DNA of 64,000 nucleotides from Phyllostachys edulis (GCA_036346405.1 CM070548.1:72511739-72575738), one strand, 5' to 3'; shown: positions 21,200-33,613, numbered from the stretch's first letter. Numbers and translations are program-made. The notes: generated by a model not told the origin, from the sequence alone.

Positions 21200-21212
21200 T
21201 GGTATCAGATCC
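21200..21212 (+). promoter_or_regulatory. primer binding site (initiator tRNA-Met) of the Tekay-type element
   Basis: TGGTATCAGATCC lies 4 bp after the 5' LTR. It is complementary to the 3' end of initiator tRNA-Met apart from one or two changes from the canonical TGGTATCAGAGCC. Confidence 0.85.
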
Positions 21213-21741
21213 ATATTGACTGTAGGACGTAACCTTAGTTAGCATGGTCGCTTTAGTCAAGAGTTTCAAAATTTATTTTATAAATCAAACCAACAGAGTA
21301 ACATAAGTAGTTATTCTTCTCTCATCTTATTCTATTCTGTTCTCATCTTTATCTAATCTCTTCTCACCTCATTCTTAGATTCTTACACCTTATCTCTTCT
21401 GAAACTTTGTGTTCAAAATTTAAATTGATCCCTCTCATCCCGGTAATCTCAATAGGATTGAGCTTCGCTTAAAATCGACCTTCCAGATAAGTTAGATTAG
21501 AAGTGTTGTAGCAAAGCTGCCCTTCTTAGTTCCAGTATCATTTAGTCCAGTAATTAGGATCTTCTGTTTGAGTTTTGTTGCCTCTTAATAGTCCTCCGGC
21601 TATTTGCTCGTTGGGTTTCACCCCCCCCCCCCCGTTAGTTGCCTCTGTCTTTCTCCCTTGCTCTCTCGTCTATTGTGCTTTTTCCTCTTATCTATCGTGC
21701 TTTCTTCTCCTCATCTATTAAGCCTGGGAAGATTCGTGTAG

Positions 21742-22671
21742 ATGGTCCAGATCCGCAATTCGGCAAGTCAAGATGAGCCAGTGGATCCCTTCACACAGCC
21801 ACCACCAGCTCCTTCAGCTGCAACCACATATCAGGGTTTGGGACAGTTCATGACAGCCCAAACGCAGCTGATGATTGCAATGATACAGAACATGAATCAG
21901 ATGATGACTCAACAAAATCAGACCGCTACCGCTCTTCTCGTAATGCTGAACCAAAACAACCAAGCAGCTGCCATGCCACCACCGCCACCACCAATTATCC
22001 CCCAGTCAAGACTGGTAGAATTCATGAGGACCCATCCACCTACGTTCTCCAGCTCCTCCGAGCCATTGGACGCAGATGACTGGCTGCGCTCAACTGAAAA
22101 GAAGCTTGTCATCACCCGATGTGACGACCGTGAAAAAGTTCTGTATGCTACACACCAACTTGATGGCACCACCGCGGAATGGTGGGAGAACTACTGCGCC
22201 ACCCATGAAGACCACCAGAACATCAGTTGGGCTGAGTTTTCTGAAGCCTTCTGCCACTCCCATATTCCCGATGGAAAGATAGAAATGAAGAAGAACGAGT
22301 TCCGTGAGCTGCGCCAAGGAAACATGTCAATGAGTGAATACCTCAATAAGTTCACTCAACTCTCGTGTTATGCTCAAGAGAACGTTGCCACGGACGATGC
22401 ATGTCAGAAGCATTTTAAGCGAGGACTCCACTCTAGCTTGAAGGTTCGAGTCGTTGGCAACGACTCTACAAATTTCCAGCATCTAGTGAACAAAGCTATG
22501 CTTATAGAAGAGTCTCGTTGCGAGCTTGCAGAATTTCATAAAAGGAAGGCGATACACCATGGTACCCATCAAGGTCATCCGCAGAGATCCAGAACAAATG
22601 CACAACCCCCTGCCCGCTTTGCTCCTCCCTGCTTCGGGACCTCTGCAATGAAGACTCGCCCGATTATCTGA
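21742..22671 (+). pseudogene. Tekay element gag (capsid) N-terminal part
   Basis: The 309-codon frame starts MVQIRNSASQDEP. A Met/Gln-rich N-terminus is followed by the retrotrans_gag domain (about residues 90-260): PTFSSSSEPLDADDWLRSTEK, GTTAEWWENYC, FCHSHIPDGKIEMKKNEFREL, QGNMSMSEYLNKF. The frame is lost at 22671 before the zinc knuckle. That knuckle appears at about 22730-22790 as CFNCQQLGHYTINYP, with the last Cys replaced by Tyr. The capsid precursor of this copy is therefore broken. Confidence 0.85.
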
Positions 22672-24142
22672 GTTTTTTGACCCAAACAACAACAACCAGT
22701 AGTCAAGAAGCAACAATCCTGCCACAGGAATCACCTGTTTCAACTGTCAGCAATTGGGACATTACACCATCAATTATCCCTTGAAGTAAGGTCCATCACC
22801 TGTCAGGTTAAACTTGGGCGCTACTCCGACCAGGACCTACATGCCAGGAGCAGGACGTGGGGCCCCTCAGCCTCCAACTGCACCAACCAAGACCCCCCAG
22901 CCTTTTGGGAGAGGTCATGTGAACCATGTCACCGTGGAGGAAGCCCAGACAGCCCCGGACGTCGTGCTTGGTAAGTTCTTAGTAAATTCAGCACTTACTA
23001 CTGTTTTGTTTGATCCTGGAGCTTCGCATTCGTTTGTTTCTTGGATTTTTGCTGCAAAGCATTAGTTGAAGGTTTCACCTCTTAAAATTGCCTTGTTGGT
23101 TCAATCCCCCGGTTCGGAGTTAAGTACGAACCAGGGTTGCCCACAAGTTAAGATGATCATAGAAGGGGTAGAATTTCTAGCCAACGTGATCATCATCGAC
23201 ACCAAGTCCTTAGATGTGATTTTGGGAATGGATTGGCTTACTGATCACCAAGCAATTTTGGATTGTGGTGGAAGAAACATCACCTTGGTCAGTCTAGTTG
23301 GGATTAAAGTAAAATTTGAAGCCTCCTCGAAAAAGCATGAAGGAGCAATAGTCTGTAGTGTTAAGGCCGTATCTTTAGAAGATGTGCCGGTGGTCAGTGA
23401 GTTTCCAGATGTCTTTCTGGGTGAGTTACCTGGAATGCCACCAGACAGAGATTTAGAGTTCGTCATCAACCTAGTTCCTAGAACTGCACCAATTTCCAAG
23501 AGACCCTACCATCCTTGGGAAGCCCCAGTGATCTTTGTTGCAAAGAAGGATAGTACCCAGCGGATGTGTGTGGATTATCGCTCACTCAACGAGGCCACCA
23601 TCAAGAATAAGTACCCTCTGCCTAGGATTGATGATATGTTCGACCAGCTGAAGGGAGCCGGAGTGTTCTCCAAGATAGATTTGAGGTCGGGATACCATCA
23701 ATTAAAGATTCGCCAAGAGGATATCCCCAAGACAGCTTTCTCAACCCGATATGGACTGTATGAGTACACGGTCATGTCTTTTGGATTGACCAATGCCCCG
23801 ACTTACTTTATGAACTTGATGAATCAAGTATTCATGGAGTATTTGGATAAGTTCGTCATAGTCTTTATTGATGATATTCTGGTATACTCTAAAAGTGAAG
23901 AAGAGCATGGAGAGCACCTTCGCTTAGTCCTGAACAAGCTTAGAGATCATCAACTCTATGCTAAATTCGACAAGTGTGAGTTTTGGATAAGAAAGTCACC
24001 TTTTTGGGACACGTCTTGTCTGCAGAAGGAGTCACCGTCAATCCTAGCAAAGTCAAGGATGTGCTCAACTAGGAGTCACCCAAGTCAGTGCCTCAGATCA
24101 GAAGTTTCCTGGGAATGGCAGGTTACTACCGCAGATTTATAG
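22672..24142 (+). pseudogene. Tekay element protease and reverse transcriptase
   Basis: The protease segment has DPGASHSF (the normal Ser/Thr after Asp is Pro) and GMDWL. A TAG at 23063-23065 separates them. The RT domain spans about 23530-24000: MCVDYRSLNEATIKNKYPLP, KIDLRSGYHQL, SFGLTNAPTYF, and the catalytic VFIDDILVYS intact. About 20-25 codons are missing just before PWEAPVIFV. A frameshift near 24000 moves the rest (GHVLSAEGV..) to another frame. The domain order and motifs are clear, but the polyprotein cannot be translated. Confidence 0.88.
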
Positions 24143-25630
24143 AAAGATTCTCCAAAATAGGAAGGCCTCTCACTCAGTTGTTGGAGAAGGAAAAGAAGTA
24201 TGCTTAGACGCCAGCATGTGAGCAGAGTTTTCAAGAGTTAAAGAAGCATTTGACCACCGCTCTAGTGTTGATCTTGCCAGATGTTCGAAAGGACTTTGAG
24301 ATCTTCTGTGATGTCTCACGTCAAGATCTCAGTTGTGTCCTGATGCAAGAAAGGAAAGTAGTAGCTTATGTTTCCCGTTAGTTAAAGCCTCATGAAGCCA
24401 ATTACCCCCACTCATGACTTAGAATTGGCTGTCGTAGTGCATGCTTTGAAGATATTGCACCATTACCTCATCCGTAATCGCTGTGAAGTCTACACTGACC
24501 ATAAAAGTTTGAAGTACATTTTCACTCAAGCTGATCTTAATATGAGGCAAAGAAGATGGTTGGAGTTGATCAAAGATTACAATGTGGAAATCCATTACCA
24601 TCCAGGAAAGGCTAATGTGGTAGCCGATGCTTTCAGTAGAAAGGTCTACTGCGACACTCTAATGATCAAAGAAAGCCAGCCAGCCCTGCACGAAGAATTT
24701 CAGAAGCTCAAGCTTGAATTGGTTAAAGAAGGTTACTTAGCTGCTCTGGAAGTGCAACTAACTCTCCAAGATCAGGTTCAGAAAGCCCAAGGAGAAGATG
24801 CAGATGTCATGGAGATCAAAAGAAACATGAAGAAGGGTAAATCCCTAAGATTTTCGGAAGATGAACAAGGAACCATCTGGTTCGATAAGCGTATTTGTGT
24901 ACTAGACCAGGGAGAGCCCAAGCAGTTGATACTCAAAGAAGCTCACAAAACCTTGTACTCCATTCACCCCGGAAGCACTAAGATGTATCAAGATCTCAAG
25001 GAATTGTACTGGTGGCCTAGCATGAAGCGTGAGATCACTAAGTATGTAGCACAATGTGACATTTGCCAGCGAGCTAAAGCCAAGCATCAGAGACCTGCCG
25101 GACTCTTACAACCTTTGAGTATACCTGAATGGAAGTGGGAAGAAATTGGCATGGATTTTATCACCTGTGTGCCAAGAACCCAAGCTGGATATGATTCTAT
25201 CTGGGTAATTATAGATCGCCTGACAAAAGTTGCACACTTCATCCTGGTTAAGACCACCTACTCAGGAGACAGACTTGCAGAGTTCTATATGGCTAAGATA
25301 GTATGTCAGCATAGAGTACCAAAGAAGATCGTGTCGAATCGAGGATCTCAGTACAGCCTACCACCCTCAGACAGATGGGCAAACAGAAAGAGTAAATCAA
25401 ATCTTAGAAGATATGCTAAGAGCCTGCGCCCTGGAGAACCAGACCAGCTGGGATCAAATGTTACCTTATGCAGAATTTTCTTACAACAACAGTTATCAAT
25501 CAAGTCTGCAGATGTCCCCGTTCGAAGCTCTTTACAGAAGAAAGTGTCGAACACTATTATATTAGACAGACTCAGGCGAAGGACAAGTCCTTGGACCAAA
25601 TATTCTGAAAAAGGCCGAAGATCAAGTTAA
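24143..25630 (+). pseudogene. Tekay element RNase H and integrase
   Basis: Stops (TAG near 24207 and 24379) and a frameshift near 24410 break the RT/RNase H junction. The long frame 24392-25630 carries the end of RNase H (CEVYTDHKSLKYIF, VVADAFSR), the integrase zinc finger (HPGSTKMYQDLKELYWW..CDICQRAK) and the DDE core (MDFITCVP, VIIDRLTKVAHF). The second Asp region reads IVSNRGSQY rather than IVSDRGSQF, so a catalytic Asp is lost. After that a deletion/frameshift scrambles the core. Confidence 0.88.
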
Positions 25631-26128
25631 GTCAATCAGAGAGAAGCTGAGAACGGCTCAGTCTAGGCAGAAAAGTTATGCGGATAACCGTCGCCGAGAT
25701 TTATCTTTCGCACCAGGAGATCATGTGCATCTAAAGGTTTCACCTCTCAAAGGAATGCGTCGCTTCAGAGTAAGTGGGAAGCTTGCACCTCGATACATCA
25801 GACCCTTTCCAATTCTAGTCAAAAGGGGGGAAGTTGCTTACAAATTGGAGTTCCCGCCCCAGTTGTCAGATGTGCATGATTCTTCCATGTGTCTCAATTG
25901 AGGAAGTGTCTGCGTATGCCAGAGGAGCAGATGCCCGTAAAAGCCGTTGACCTGTAGCAAGATCTCACCTACAAGGAGCAACCCATCAAGATTTTGGAAG
26001 TGTCCGAGCGAGTGACAAGAAGCAAGATCCTCCATTTTTGCAAAGTTCAGTGGAGCAATTACACTGAAGAGGAAGCCACCTGGGAGCATGAAGAAGACTC
26101 AAGACCGAAGTTTCGACCTATTCTCTAG
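25631..26128 (+). pseudogene. Tekay element integrase C-terminus and chromodomain
   Basis: Broken frames contain the GPY/F-like segment (FAPGDHVHLKVSP; IRPFPILVKRGEVAYKLEFP), then FHVSQLRKCL and a chromodomain-like tail (KILEVSERVTRSKILHFCKV, EEEATWEHEED). It ends at TAG 26126-26128, about 40 bp before the 3' LTR. An in-frame TAG near 25955 and a frameshift near 25870 disable it. Confidence 0.8.
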
Positions 26129-26169
26129 TCACCAATCTAGGGTTGAGATTCCTTTAAGGGATGTAGGTT

Positions 26170-26981
26170 TGTAACGTCCTCGTTTTTCTGAGTTTTTTAA
26201 AAAAATAAAAATAACCATTTGGTTTGTTGAAGTTCTAAAGTTTAACTTGAGATTTTAGAATTAAAAGTGTTTAAAATGACTAAATCAAACTTCAATTAAT
26301 TCAAATTTGGTTTGTTTTGAGTTGTTGGAGTTCTTGGGTGTTCAACATCCCCTTTCTCTGTTCGTCCAGACCTCCCTCTCGTTTGAACCTCCCCCTTAGT
26401 CCAGAGCTCCTGGGTGGTCCTAGGAGACCTCCGGGTGGTCCTAGAGACCGGTCACAACCTCACCTTTGGTCACGACCACCCCTCTGGTCACGACCTCCCC
26501 TTTGGTCACGACCTCCCCTCTGGTCATGACCTCCCCTTTGGTTGGACCACCCTCCTGAGTTTTGACTAGCCCCACCTGTCAGCCATGCTCACCTTCTTCT
26601 TCCTCCCGTCGCGTCACTGCTGACGCAAAAGTCTTCGCGCATTAAATGTCATGGTGTCGTATTAAATGTTGTCGCTTCTGCAGCTCCCGTTCCCCCTCTT
26701 GTATCCTCCCCTACCTACCCCCATCTCCTCCTCCACCTACCCTTGATCGCGTGCACTTCTGAGTCTCTCAGCGACTCTCCCTGTCTCCCCTGGCTATAAA
26801 AGCTTGAGCAGCCCTCTCTCATCTCCTTTTTTCACACCCAACACTTTTGCTCTCGCCCAGTTTCACCGTGCTTGAATTTTGCCACTGCCCGCTGGAGCCT
26901 GCGCCGTCTTTGACCACCTCGCAGCCGAAGGATTCACCGGAGCGCCCGTGCCATTCGTCGTCTTCCTCCTGTCTTCTCCGA

Positions 26982-27017
<36 letters not shown>

Positions 27018-28881
27018 CTAGTGAGTATCTCCGTGCCCTATTCTCCTTTTGCTCTCGTGACCTCATTGCGTAGTGTATCCCTCTTACGACCACGTTGAGT
27101 AGTCGTACCCTTCGTTGGACTTCAATACCTCCCTTGACCTCCTCAAGACCTCCCTTGACTTCCTCAGGACCTCCCTCGACCACCCTCTCAGTTGGACCTC
27201 CTCCCGAGAGCCCGTTCCTAATTCATCTATTTCAGTGTCTTTTCTTTTGGCTCTAATTTGGTGCTTTCGTTGGAGTTTTTGTGGATTTGTTTTATTTATT
27301 TGGCTCCTTTCGCACGTGTAGAATCTAGCTGCTCTGAAGAATTCATGGACCTGACGACCTCGACCGAAGCATTCCAACTCTTCAACGAAGGCAAGTCATA
27401 AACCTTTGATCATGTCGTACCCAGTTTGCAAAAATTACATTGTTTTATACCAACGTGCGTGGCTAATTGTATAAAAAATGGTTTGGGAAATAGTTAAATG
27501 CCTACTCGAGAGTATGACTCCTTGAATACTTGTGATTGACATGTTGACATGTACCCTTGGACACCATAGGTTGGGTAATCTTAGTTGGACATCTTTGAGA
27601 TACCAACATGGGTGCATATATTGCTTAGACATGCTTTAGTTATACGATGTCTCTCGATCACATGATTCAATAATGATGAATTTGACTTAATGATATATGG
27701 AATTGTGGCGCACCACTATTGTTAAAAGATGTTGTGCCATAGCTAGGGTGGTCATTTGGCCAGGGTGAACCCAAAATAATTTATACTCGAGCGAGTGATC
27801 GTGTAGTAAAGGGGGTGTAGAAAGCACATTGGGATATGGATGTCTCGGCTAAGTAATCACTAAGGACTTAACCTTGCAAGCCATTGATCTGAGCCATACT
27901 GTGCAACCACAAGTTCATTATGGGGTGGACCTGGCCAACTAATTAGCAATGCTTTGAGTCGGTTCTGTTTTGGTTGAGAATGGCGCAAGAGGGGGCCAGG
28001 AAGGCGAAACCTTAGTGAGCAAAACCGGGTCAAAACAGAACTTTGTAAAGGCCTTGTCACATGTTCTAGACTGCTTACCTAAGGTAGTGAGCAGGGGCAT
28101 CGACGGGTGCCCAACCAACTAGAGAGGTAGTGTCTTGTGGGTAAAGCTATACACCTCTGCAGAGTGTAAAACTATTTGAATAGCCATGTCCCCGGTTATG
28201 GACAACCCTGGTGATTTTGCGCAAGTGGTAGACTTTCTCAAAAGTGTGGTCGTGGTTGGTTCCGCGTGGTCTGGGAAGTGAACAGGGCATTCACAAGTGG
28301 TCTGGGAAGTGAACTGGGTGTTCACGAGTCGTTTCAAAGAAACTTGATTACTTTTGTATTAATCTTTCAACTTGTGCTTTGCAATCTACTCAGTCAATTC
28401 TACTTTCTGCAAAGTAACTATAAAGTTATCCTTGTCAAGCTTGGCATGAATACTATTTGCATACTTTTTCCTACGACTTGCTAAGTACATTCAAAGTACT
28501 CATGGCTTTATGCCCTCTGGTTGATCAGTCGCTGAAGAGGACCCAAGGAGCTCCGAGCTCTATGAAGAGGAGTTCTTCGAAGACCTTGCGGGCTAGGAGA
28601 CATCCTCCACTCGATTGCTTGTGGGCATGTCGAATGGCTTCCACGAGTGTTTTGTCTTCTACTGCGAGCTCTCTTTTGTTGTAAGCCCTACATGACAGCT
28701 CTGTAAAAACCTTGACCATAAGGTCTTTTGCTTCTATTAATATTGATTTGTCTGCTTCTTCTATAGTTTGTTGTATGGTTTTGATTACATCGATGTTGAA
28801 ACTGTGCAAGCTAGCTGTTGATCCTGGGACTAGCTCAGAATGCATAGAGGGTCTCGGGATGGCTTACCTGGGGACCCGACA
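26170..28881 (+). repeat. 3' LTR of the Tekay-type element
   Basis: A 2712-bp LTR beginning TGTAACGTCCTCG and ending CCCGACA. It is collinear with 18429-21195 but diverged by many substitutions and small indels, which indicates an old insertion. It has a CTATAAAAGC box at 26803-26812. Confidence 0.9.
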
Positions 28882-28886
28882 CCATT

Positions 28887-29557
28887 TGATCCAATCGCGC
28901 GGTCGATCACCCACTAAACATCGAAGGTACATGACAATGATTCGATTGATCACTTCGGTTGGACCATCGGTTTGTGGATGAAAAGCAGAACTGGAACTGA
29001 GTTCGACTCCTGAAAAGCTGAAAAGCTCTTTCCAAAACTTGCTTGTAAAAGCAGGGTCGCGATCACTAACAATGGATGATGGCAATCCATGCAGTTTCAC
29101 TATTTTCGTAAAGAACTTATGAGCAACTGAGCTGGCCATATAAGGATGGGACAATGTGATGAAGTGAGCATACTTTGAAAACTGATCGACGACAGATAAA
29201 ATCACCGATTATCCACCAATTTTTGGAAGGCCTTCAATAAAATCCATGGAAATATCTGCCCAAATTTGCCCGGAAACCTCCAAAGGTTGAAGTAGTCCTG
29301 CTGGATGTAAATGCTCAGTTTTATTTATCTGACAAATTGCACAACTGCGTACCCAATCGGCAACCAATTTTCGATCACCGGTTATGCAAAAATCTGCTCG
29401 AAGACAGTGAAGTGTTTTCTGTTGGCCCTCATGTCCCATACTTTGGATAGCCTCAAGGATTTTATGGACTAACACAGAGGAAACAAGAACGTATATACGA
29501 CCTGCCTTGGTGACCAATCCATCTATAATCACCCATGGAAGTCCCAACCCCTCTGTC
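28887..29557 (-). pseudogene. Reina element integrase zinc finger and catalytic core
   Basis: Minus frames 29598-29209 and 29205-28864 hold the H2C2 zinc-binding segment (HEGQQKTLHCLRADF.., CAICQINK), LLQPLEVSGQIWADISMDF with the first catalytic Asp, VVDQFSKYAHF, and SSIVSDRDPAFTSKFWKELF with the second Asp. The TDGPTEVINR segment carries the catalytic Glu. One stop/frameshift lies near 29207. The reading breaks off at 28887, where the Tekay-type element is inserted. Confidence 0.85.
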
Positions 29558-29563
29558 GTTGAT

Positions 29564-30514
29564 GAGGCCCTAGGTGCATCTACTACGGTGGTCAACACCC
29601 CTAAGTTGCAAGTGTGTGCTAAACCTCAAGTTGAGCCTATTATGCATCAATGGAGAAAGAAACAAGAACAAGGTTCGGCCAAGAGTAAAGAGAGGGAGGT
29701 AGGCTGAAGGGGCAGCTTGAGCGGACATGGGAAGGCACAAGGGCTGAGAGCTTTGCATGTTGGAAAGTTTGCAAGGGAATCTAAAAGACAAAGGATCCGA
29801 ATTCAATGCATTTTCAATCCAAGAATCCTAAATGGATTTGGATTGGAGCAATTCCAATTCGGATCGTTCTTTAAAAGAAGTTAATTTTGAAATTACTTGT
29901 AATAGGATAGTTTAATCTATTTTCAGCAATTAGAGTAGTTTAAATATCTATTTTAGGAGTTTTTTTTGTTAGGGACTATTCACATGAACAGTAACCGACT
30001 CAGATTATTGTTCGCGTGACCGGTACCTGTCTCAGATTACTGTAGCAGTCTGGTTTACTGTTCATCCGAACCTTGTGCTTGTGTGGGAGGCTATATAAAC
30101 CCTCCATGGCCGCACCATGTAGGTGGACAAGTTAGAGTTGAAGAAAATACAGAAAAGTCACATGTTTGTGTGGCGCAAAATGAATACATGCGTTTTGGAA
30201 ATTCCCATCTAGGGTTTTGTGATTGCGTGAATATTGGAGGGTGGCTTTCCTTCCAAGATCTGTGATTCCTTGTGGATCATCTCATCAATTCGTGGCATCC
30301 CCAATTGCTCACAGTTTGGTGTTGTTCTTCGGGTTTGATTTTGTTTTTCTCTTCGGATTGATTCAACATCAACCAAGTATTACTTGCTTTGGAGATATAC
30401 TTGTTCTTCCTTTTTGCTGAACCAAGGAGGAAAGCTAGGGTTTTGCTTCGATCAAGATTGCAATACAAGTACCGTGAAAGATTAGGCCACATTACGCATC
30501 AACTACACGTTGAT
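29564..30514 (+). mobile_element. foreign 0.95-kb insertion between RNase H and integrase of the Reina element
   Basis: GTTGAT occurs at 29558-29563 and again at 30509-30514. Removing the interval restores near-continuous RNase H-integrase coding on the minus strand. The insert reads as plus-strand sequence: a short open piece (29570-29703), AT-rich sequence, a TATA-like box (CTATATAAACC at 30090-30100), then leader-like sequence to 30508. It looks like the 3' end plus LTR-like promoter of another retroelement, but neither TG..CA ends nor a family could be confirmed. Confidence 0.55.
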
Positions 30515-31895
30515 ACGTATCAGTCGTAATTTGTTGACGTAACGCAATCAACTCAGTGTCATCATGTAGCTCCCGACGAATAGCATCCATGAAGTGAAAA
30601 TGAGGACCCGAGAGTGCTGACAAAGCGATTGTCTCTTCTTCTCTTTGTGATAACACATCAGCCACCCGGCTTTGCCTGCCTGACCGATATTCCACAATGA
30701 AATCAAACCCAAATAGTTTGCTTACCCATTGGTGTTGCGAAATTGTAGATAGGCGTTGGTCCAAAAGAAATTTCAAACTGTAATGATCGGTCCTGATGAC
30801 AAATTGTCGACCCTAAAGATAAGGCCTCCAATGCCGGACTGCTTTGACCAAACCAATGAGCTCTCTTTCATATGCTGCTAACTTGGCATGTCGTTGAGCA
30901 ACTGATCGACTAAAGAAAGCAATTGGTCATTCTCCTTGATGCAACACTGCCCCAAAACCCGTGCTGAACGCATCACAGTCCACCATGAAAGGTTGCGTAA
31001 AATCTGCCAGTTGTAAAACTGGGCCAATAACGAGAGCATGTTTGAGGTCATCAAAAGCTTGGGACGCCTCGTTGGACCAAGAGAATGCTTGTTTCTTCAA
31101 AAGACGAGTAAGAGGAGCTGCAATGATACCCATTACTGCTTGCACTTTGCTAGTGTCCATGGCCACACCCTCAGCTGAGATCACGTGACCCAAGTATCAT
31201 ATGGAGTCCTTGCCGAAAGAACATTTGGACTGCTTAAGATATAGCTGATTTGCATGTAATAAACGAAGAACTGTGCGTACATGTTTGAGATGTTCTGACC
31301 ATGTCCTACTGTATATCAAGATATTGTCAAAAAATACAAGTACGAATTTGCGGACATATAATCGTAGAACCGCATTCATCAACGCTTGAAAGGTGGCTGG
31401 AGCATTTGTCAATCCGAATGGCATAACAAGAAACTCAAATAGACCTTTGTGAGTTTGAAAAGCTGTTTTGTCCATGTCCTCCAAATGCATACGGACTTGA
31501 TGATAGCCGGAATGAAGATCTAATTTAGAGAAAAAATGAGCACCTTTTAACTCATCAAGAAGTTCATCAATAACCGAAATTAGGAACTTATCTTTGACAA
31601 TCTTCGAGTTGAGCGCCCGATAGTCGACACAAAACCGTCATGACCCATCATGCTTCTTCACCAATAGAACCGGTGATGAGTACGCTGATGTGCTACGGCG
31701 GATGATCCCTTGTGTTAGCATTGCTTGGCATTGTCTTTCTAATTCCTCCTTTTGCAACATCGGATAGTGGTATGGTCTGACTACCACCGGAGGCGTACCC
31801 GATAAGAGATGAATCCAATGATCACAGGGGCAAGAGGGTGGCAGTCCTGTCGGCTCAGCAAAAAGATCCCCAAATTCAGTGAACAATGTCGCCAT
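30515..31895 (-). pseudogene. Reina element reverse transcriptase and RNase H
   Basis: Read leftwards: RT N-part (31895-31638: HWIHLLSGTPPVVVRPYHYP, SAYSSPVLLVKKHDGS), RT core (31490-31197: AFQTHKGLFEFLVMPFGLTN, then LVFFDNILIYSRTW), connection (31193-30927: FSWSNEASQAFDDLKHAL) and RNase H (30776-30515: QHQWVSKLFGFDFIVEYRSG). The catalytic FFDD is FFDN, so one metal-binding Asp is replaced. Stops between the frames (near 31630, 31194 and 30800) confirm decay. Confidence 0.85.
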
Positions 31896-32308
31896 TAAAT
31901 CCTGTCCTGCGATGCTCCGAACTTACATCCTCGGCCGTTTTCCCGGCAGCCCGTGCCAAAAGACTTGATGATCATTGTGCCAAACGACATGGCTAGTAAA
32001 TCAAAATACCATATAATTGGCCCGAGACCCCTAAGCCATTGTATGCCAAGGACCATATCAAACCCATCCAACTGGAGATCATAAAAATCGACGTAGAACT
32101 TCTCCTTACTGATCACAATCGGGAGTCCACGGATCACCCCTTTACTAGAGGTGTGTTCCCTGCTAGCCACCAGAACATGCAAATCGCGTCGAGAATGCAC
32201 CATAAGTCCCAACCGATCAACCACCTTATCCTGCATGAAGTTGTGTGTTGATCCAGAATCAATCAGGGCGAGTAATTCTATGTCTCCGACTTGAACTCGC
32301 ACTTGCAT
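31895..32308 (-). pseudogene. Reina element aspartic protease
   Basis: The minus frame starts MQVRVQVGDIELLALIDSGS. The protease active site DSGSTHNF is intact and is followed by GFDMVLGIQWL. It sits directly between gag and RT as in gypsy polyproteins; a stop and frame change separate it from both neighbours. Confidence 0.85.
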
Positions 32309-32311
32309 AGT

Positions 32312-33613
32312 TTAGCCAACGCAAATTCCAGTGAGAGCGTGCAGTGATACATGCGGATCCTCCTTGTCGCTGGGTTCCTCTGCGACTACCTCGTCCTCAT
32401 CCTGTACCACCTCCAAGCAGTACACGCAGCGATGGCCTCTGATGAACTTTTCATCACAATTGAAACATAAACCCTTTTCACAATGTTCGGCCACCTCGGC
32501 TGCAGTTAGCCGTTTGAATTGCCTTCCACCAGTACTGGATGGTCCCCTACCTCCACCAGCAGGAGGTACTAAAATTGGAGTCCCTTGACTAGTTGAAGTT
32601 GTTCCTTTGGCCAGGTGAGTAGTGTGTGACCATCCTCGCTGGTTTGGCGCAGCGGCAAGCACTGCCCTTTGTTCATATGCTATTGCGAAGCTCATGGCAA
32701 CCTGCAAGTCGGATAAATTTTGTAATTCCACATCAATGCGCAAGATATATGTCAATTTAGACGTGAATAACTGCACTTGTTGCTCGCTGGATAACGGCCC
32801 GGCCCTGTAAAGCAACACCAAAAATTTCTCCTGGTAATCAGCCACTGTACTCGTCATCTGTAGCTTTGCGATTTCTCCCAGAGGATTGGAACGGATGGGT
32901 GGTCCGAATCGAAGGTGGCAGCGCTCCTTGAAACAGGGCCAAGTCGGTGTTCCTTCGTCACGTTCCAATTGGATGTACCATTGCTGCGCTACACCGATCA
33001 TGTGATATGCCGCAAGCCACACTTTGTATCTTTCATCGGTACGTTGACCCTAGAAGAACTTATCACAATAGTTTATCCACCCGAGGGGATCTTCTTTGCC
33101 ATCGTATGTTGGAAACTCAAGCTTGTGGTATCGTGGAACCCCTGTCGTGTCTGCAGGATGATGCACTGCTGTTGGCACCTGTGGAACGGCCGCTCGTTGT
33201 TATGGAAATTTTTGGGGGTAGGAACGGTAAGGGTGCTGGAACAGTTGGTAGGGTCCTAGCAAACGGCGTCGAACCAAAATTTGGAAAGGTCGAGCCTTTT
33301 GGAAACACTCCAGTCTGCAAAGGTGCCGAAGGGATTGTCTCCATCGTTGATACGTTCCAAGGTTCTACTTTAGCTTCAGAAGATGTTGTTCCCAGGTGTT
33401 GCTGAAAGCTCCCAGAATACCTGCGTACCCTGTTTGATCTTCTAGCCTTTTGATGCGTTTGCCCATGTTGGATGGTCGCTCCTCCAGAGCAATCACCTGA
33501 GCTTCCAGGGACGAGAAACTCTCCTGTATTTGCTTGCTCAGTTCCAGCTTCAACTCGGTGATAGCTGCCATCAACTCTGACGGTTCGACGTTCTTCTCCG
33601 CACGGGAAGACAT
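32312..33613 (-). pseudogene. Reina element gag
   Basis: It starts at the ATG at 33613 (MSSRAEKNVEPSELMAAITE), close to the PBS, with a coiled-coil-like N-terminus. Frameshifts occur before the capsid domain (33022-32500: YHMIGVAQQWYIQLERDEG, LRFGPPIRSNPLGEIAKL). The zinc-knuckle-like CEKGLCFNCDEKFIRGHRC is at about 32430-32480. Codon order and motifs fit Reina-type gag. It is broken into at least three frames. Confidence 0.82.

Larger units (their letters stand above)
18429..28881 (+). mobile_element. Tekay/Del-type chromovirus (Ty3/gypsy), full-length but decayed
   Basis: A 10.45-kb element with target duplication CCATT (18424-18428 and 28882-28886). LTRs at 18429-21195 and 26170-28881 begin TGTAACGTCC. 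The 3' LTR ends CCCGACA, while the 5' LTR has CCCGATA (the terminal CA is lost). PBS TGGTATCAGATCC is at 21200-21212. Gag, protease, RT, RNase H, integrase and chromodomain appear in gypsy order on the plus strand with many stops and frameshifts. It is inserted in the integrase gene of the Reina-type element in opposite orientation. Long LTRs and the C-terminal chromodomain suggest the Tekay/Del lineage. Confidence 0.93.
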
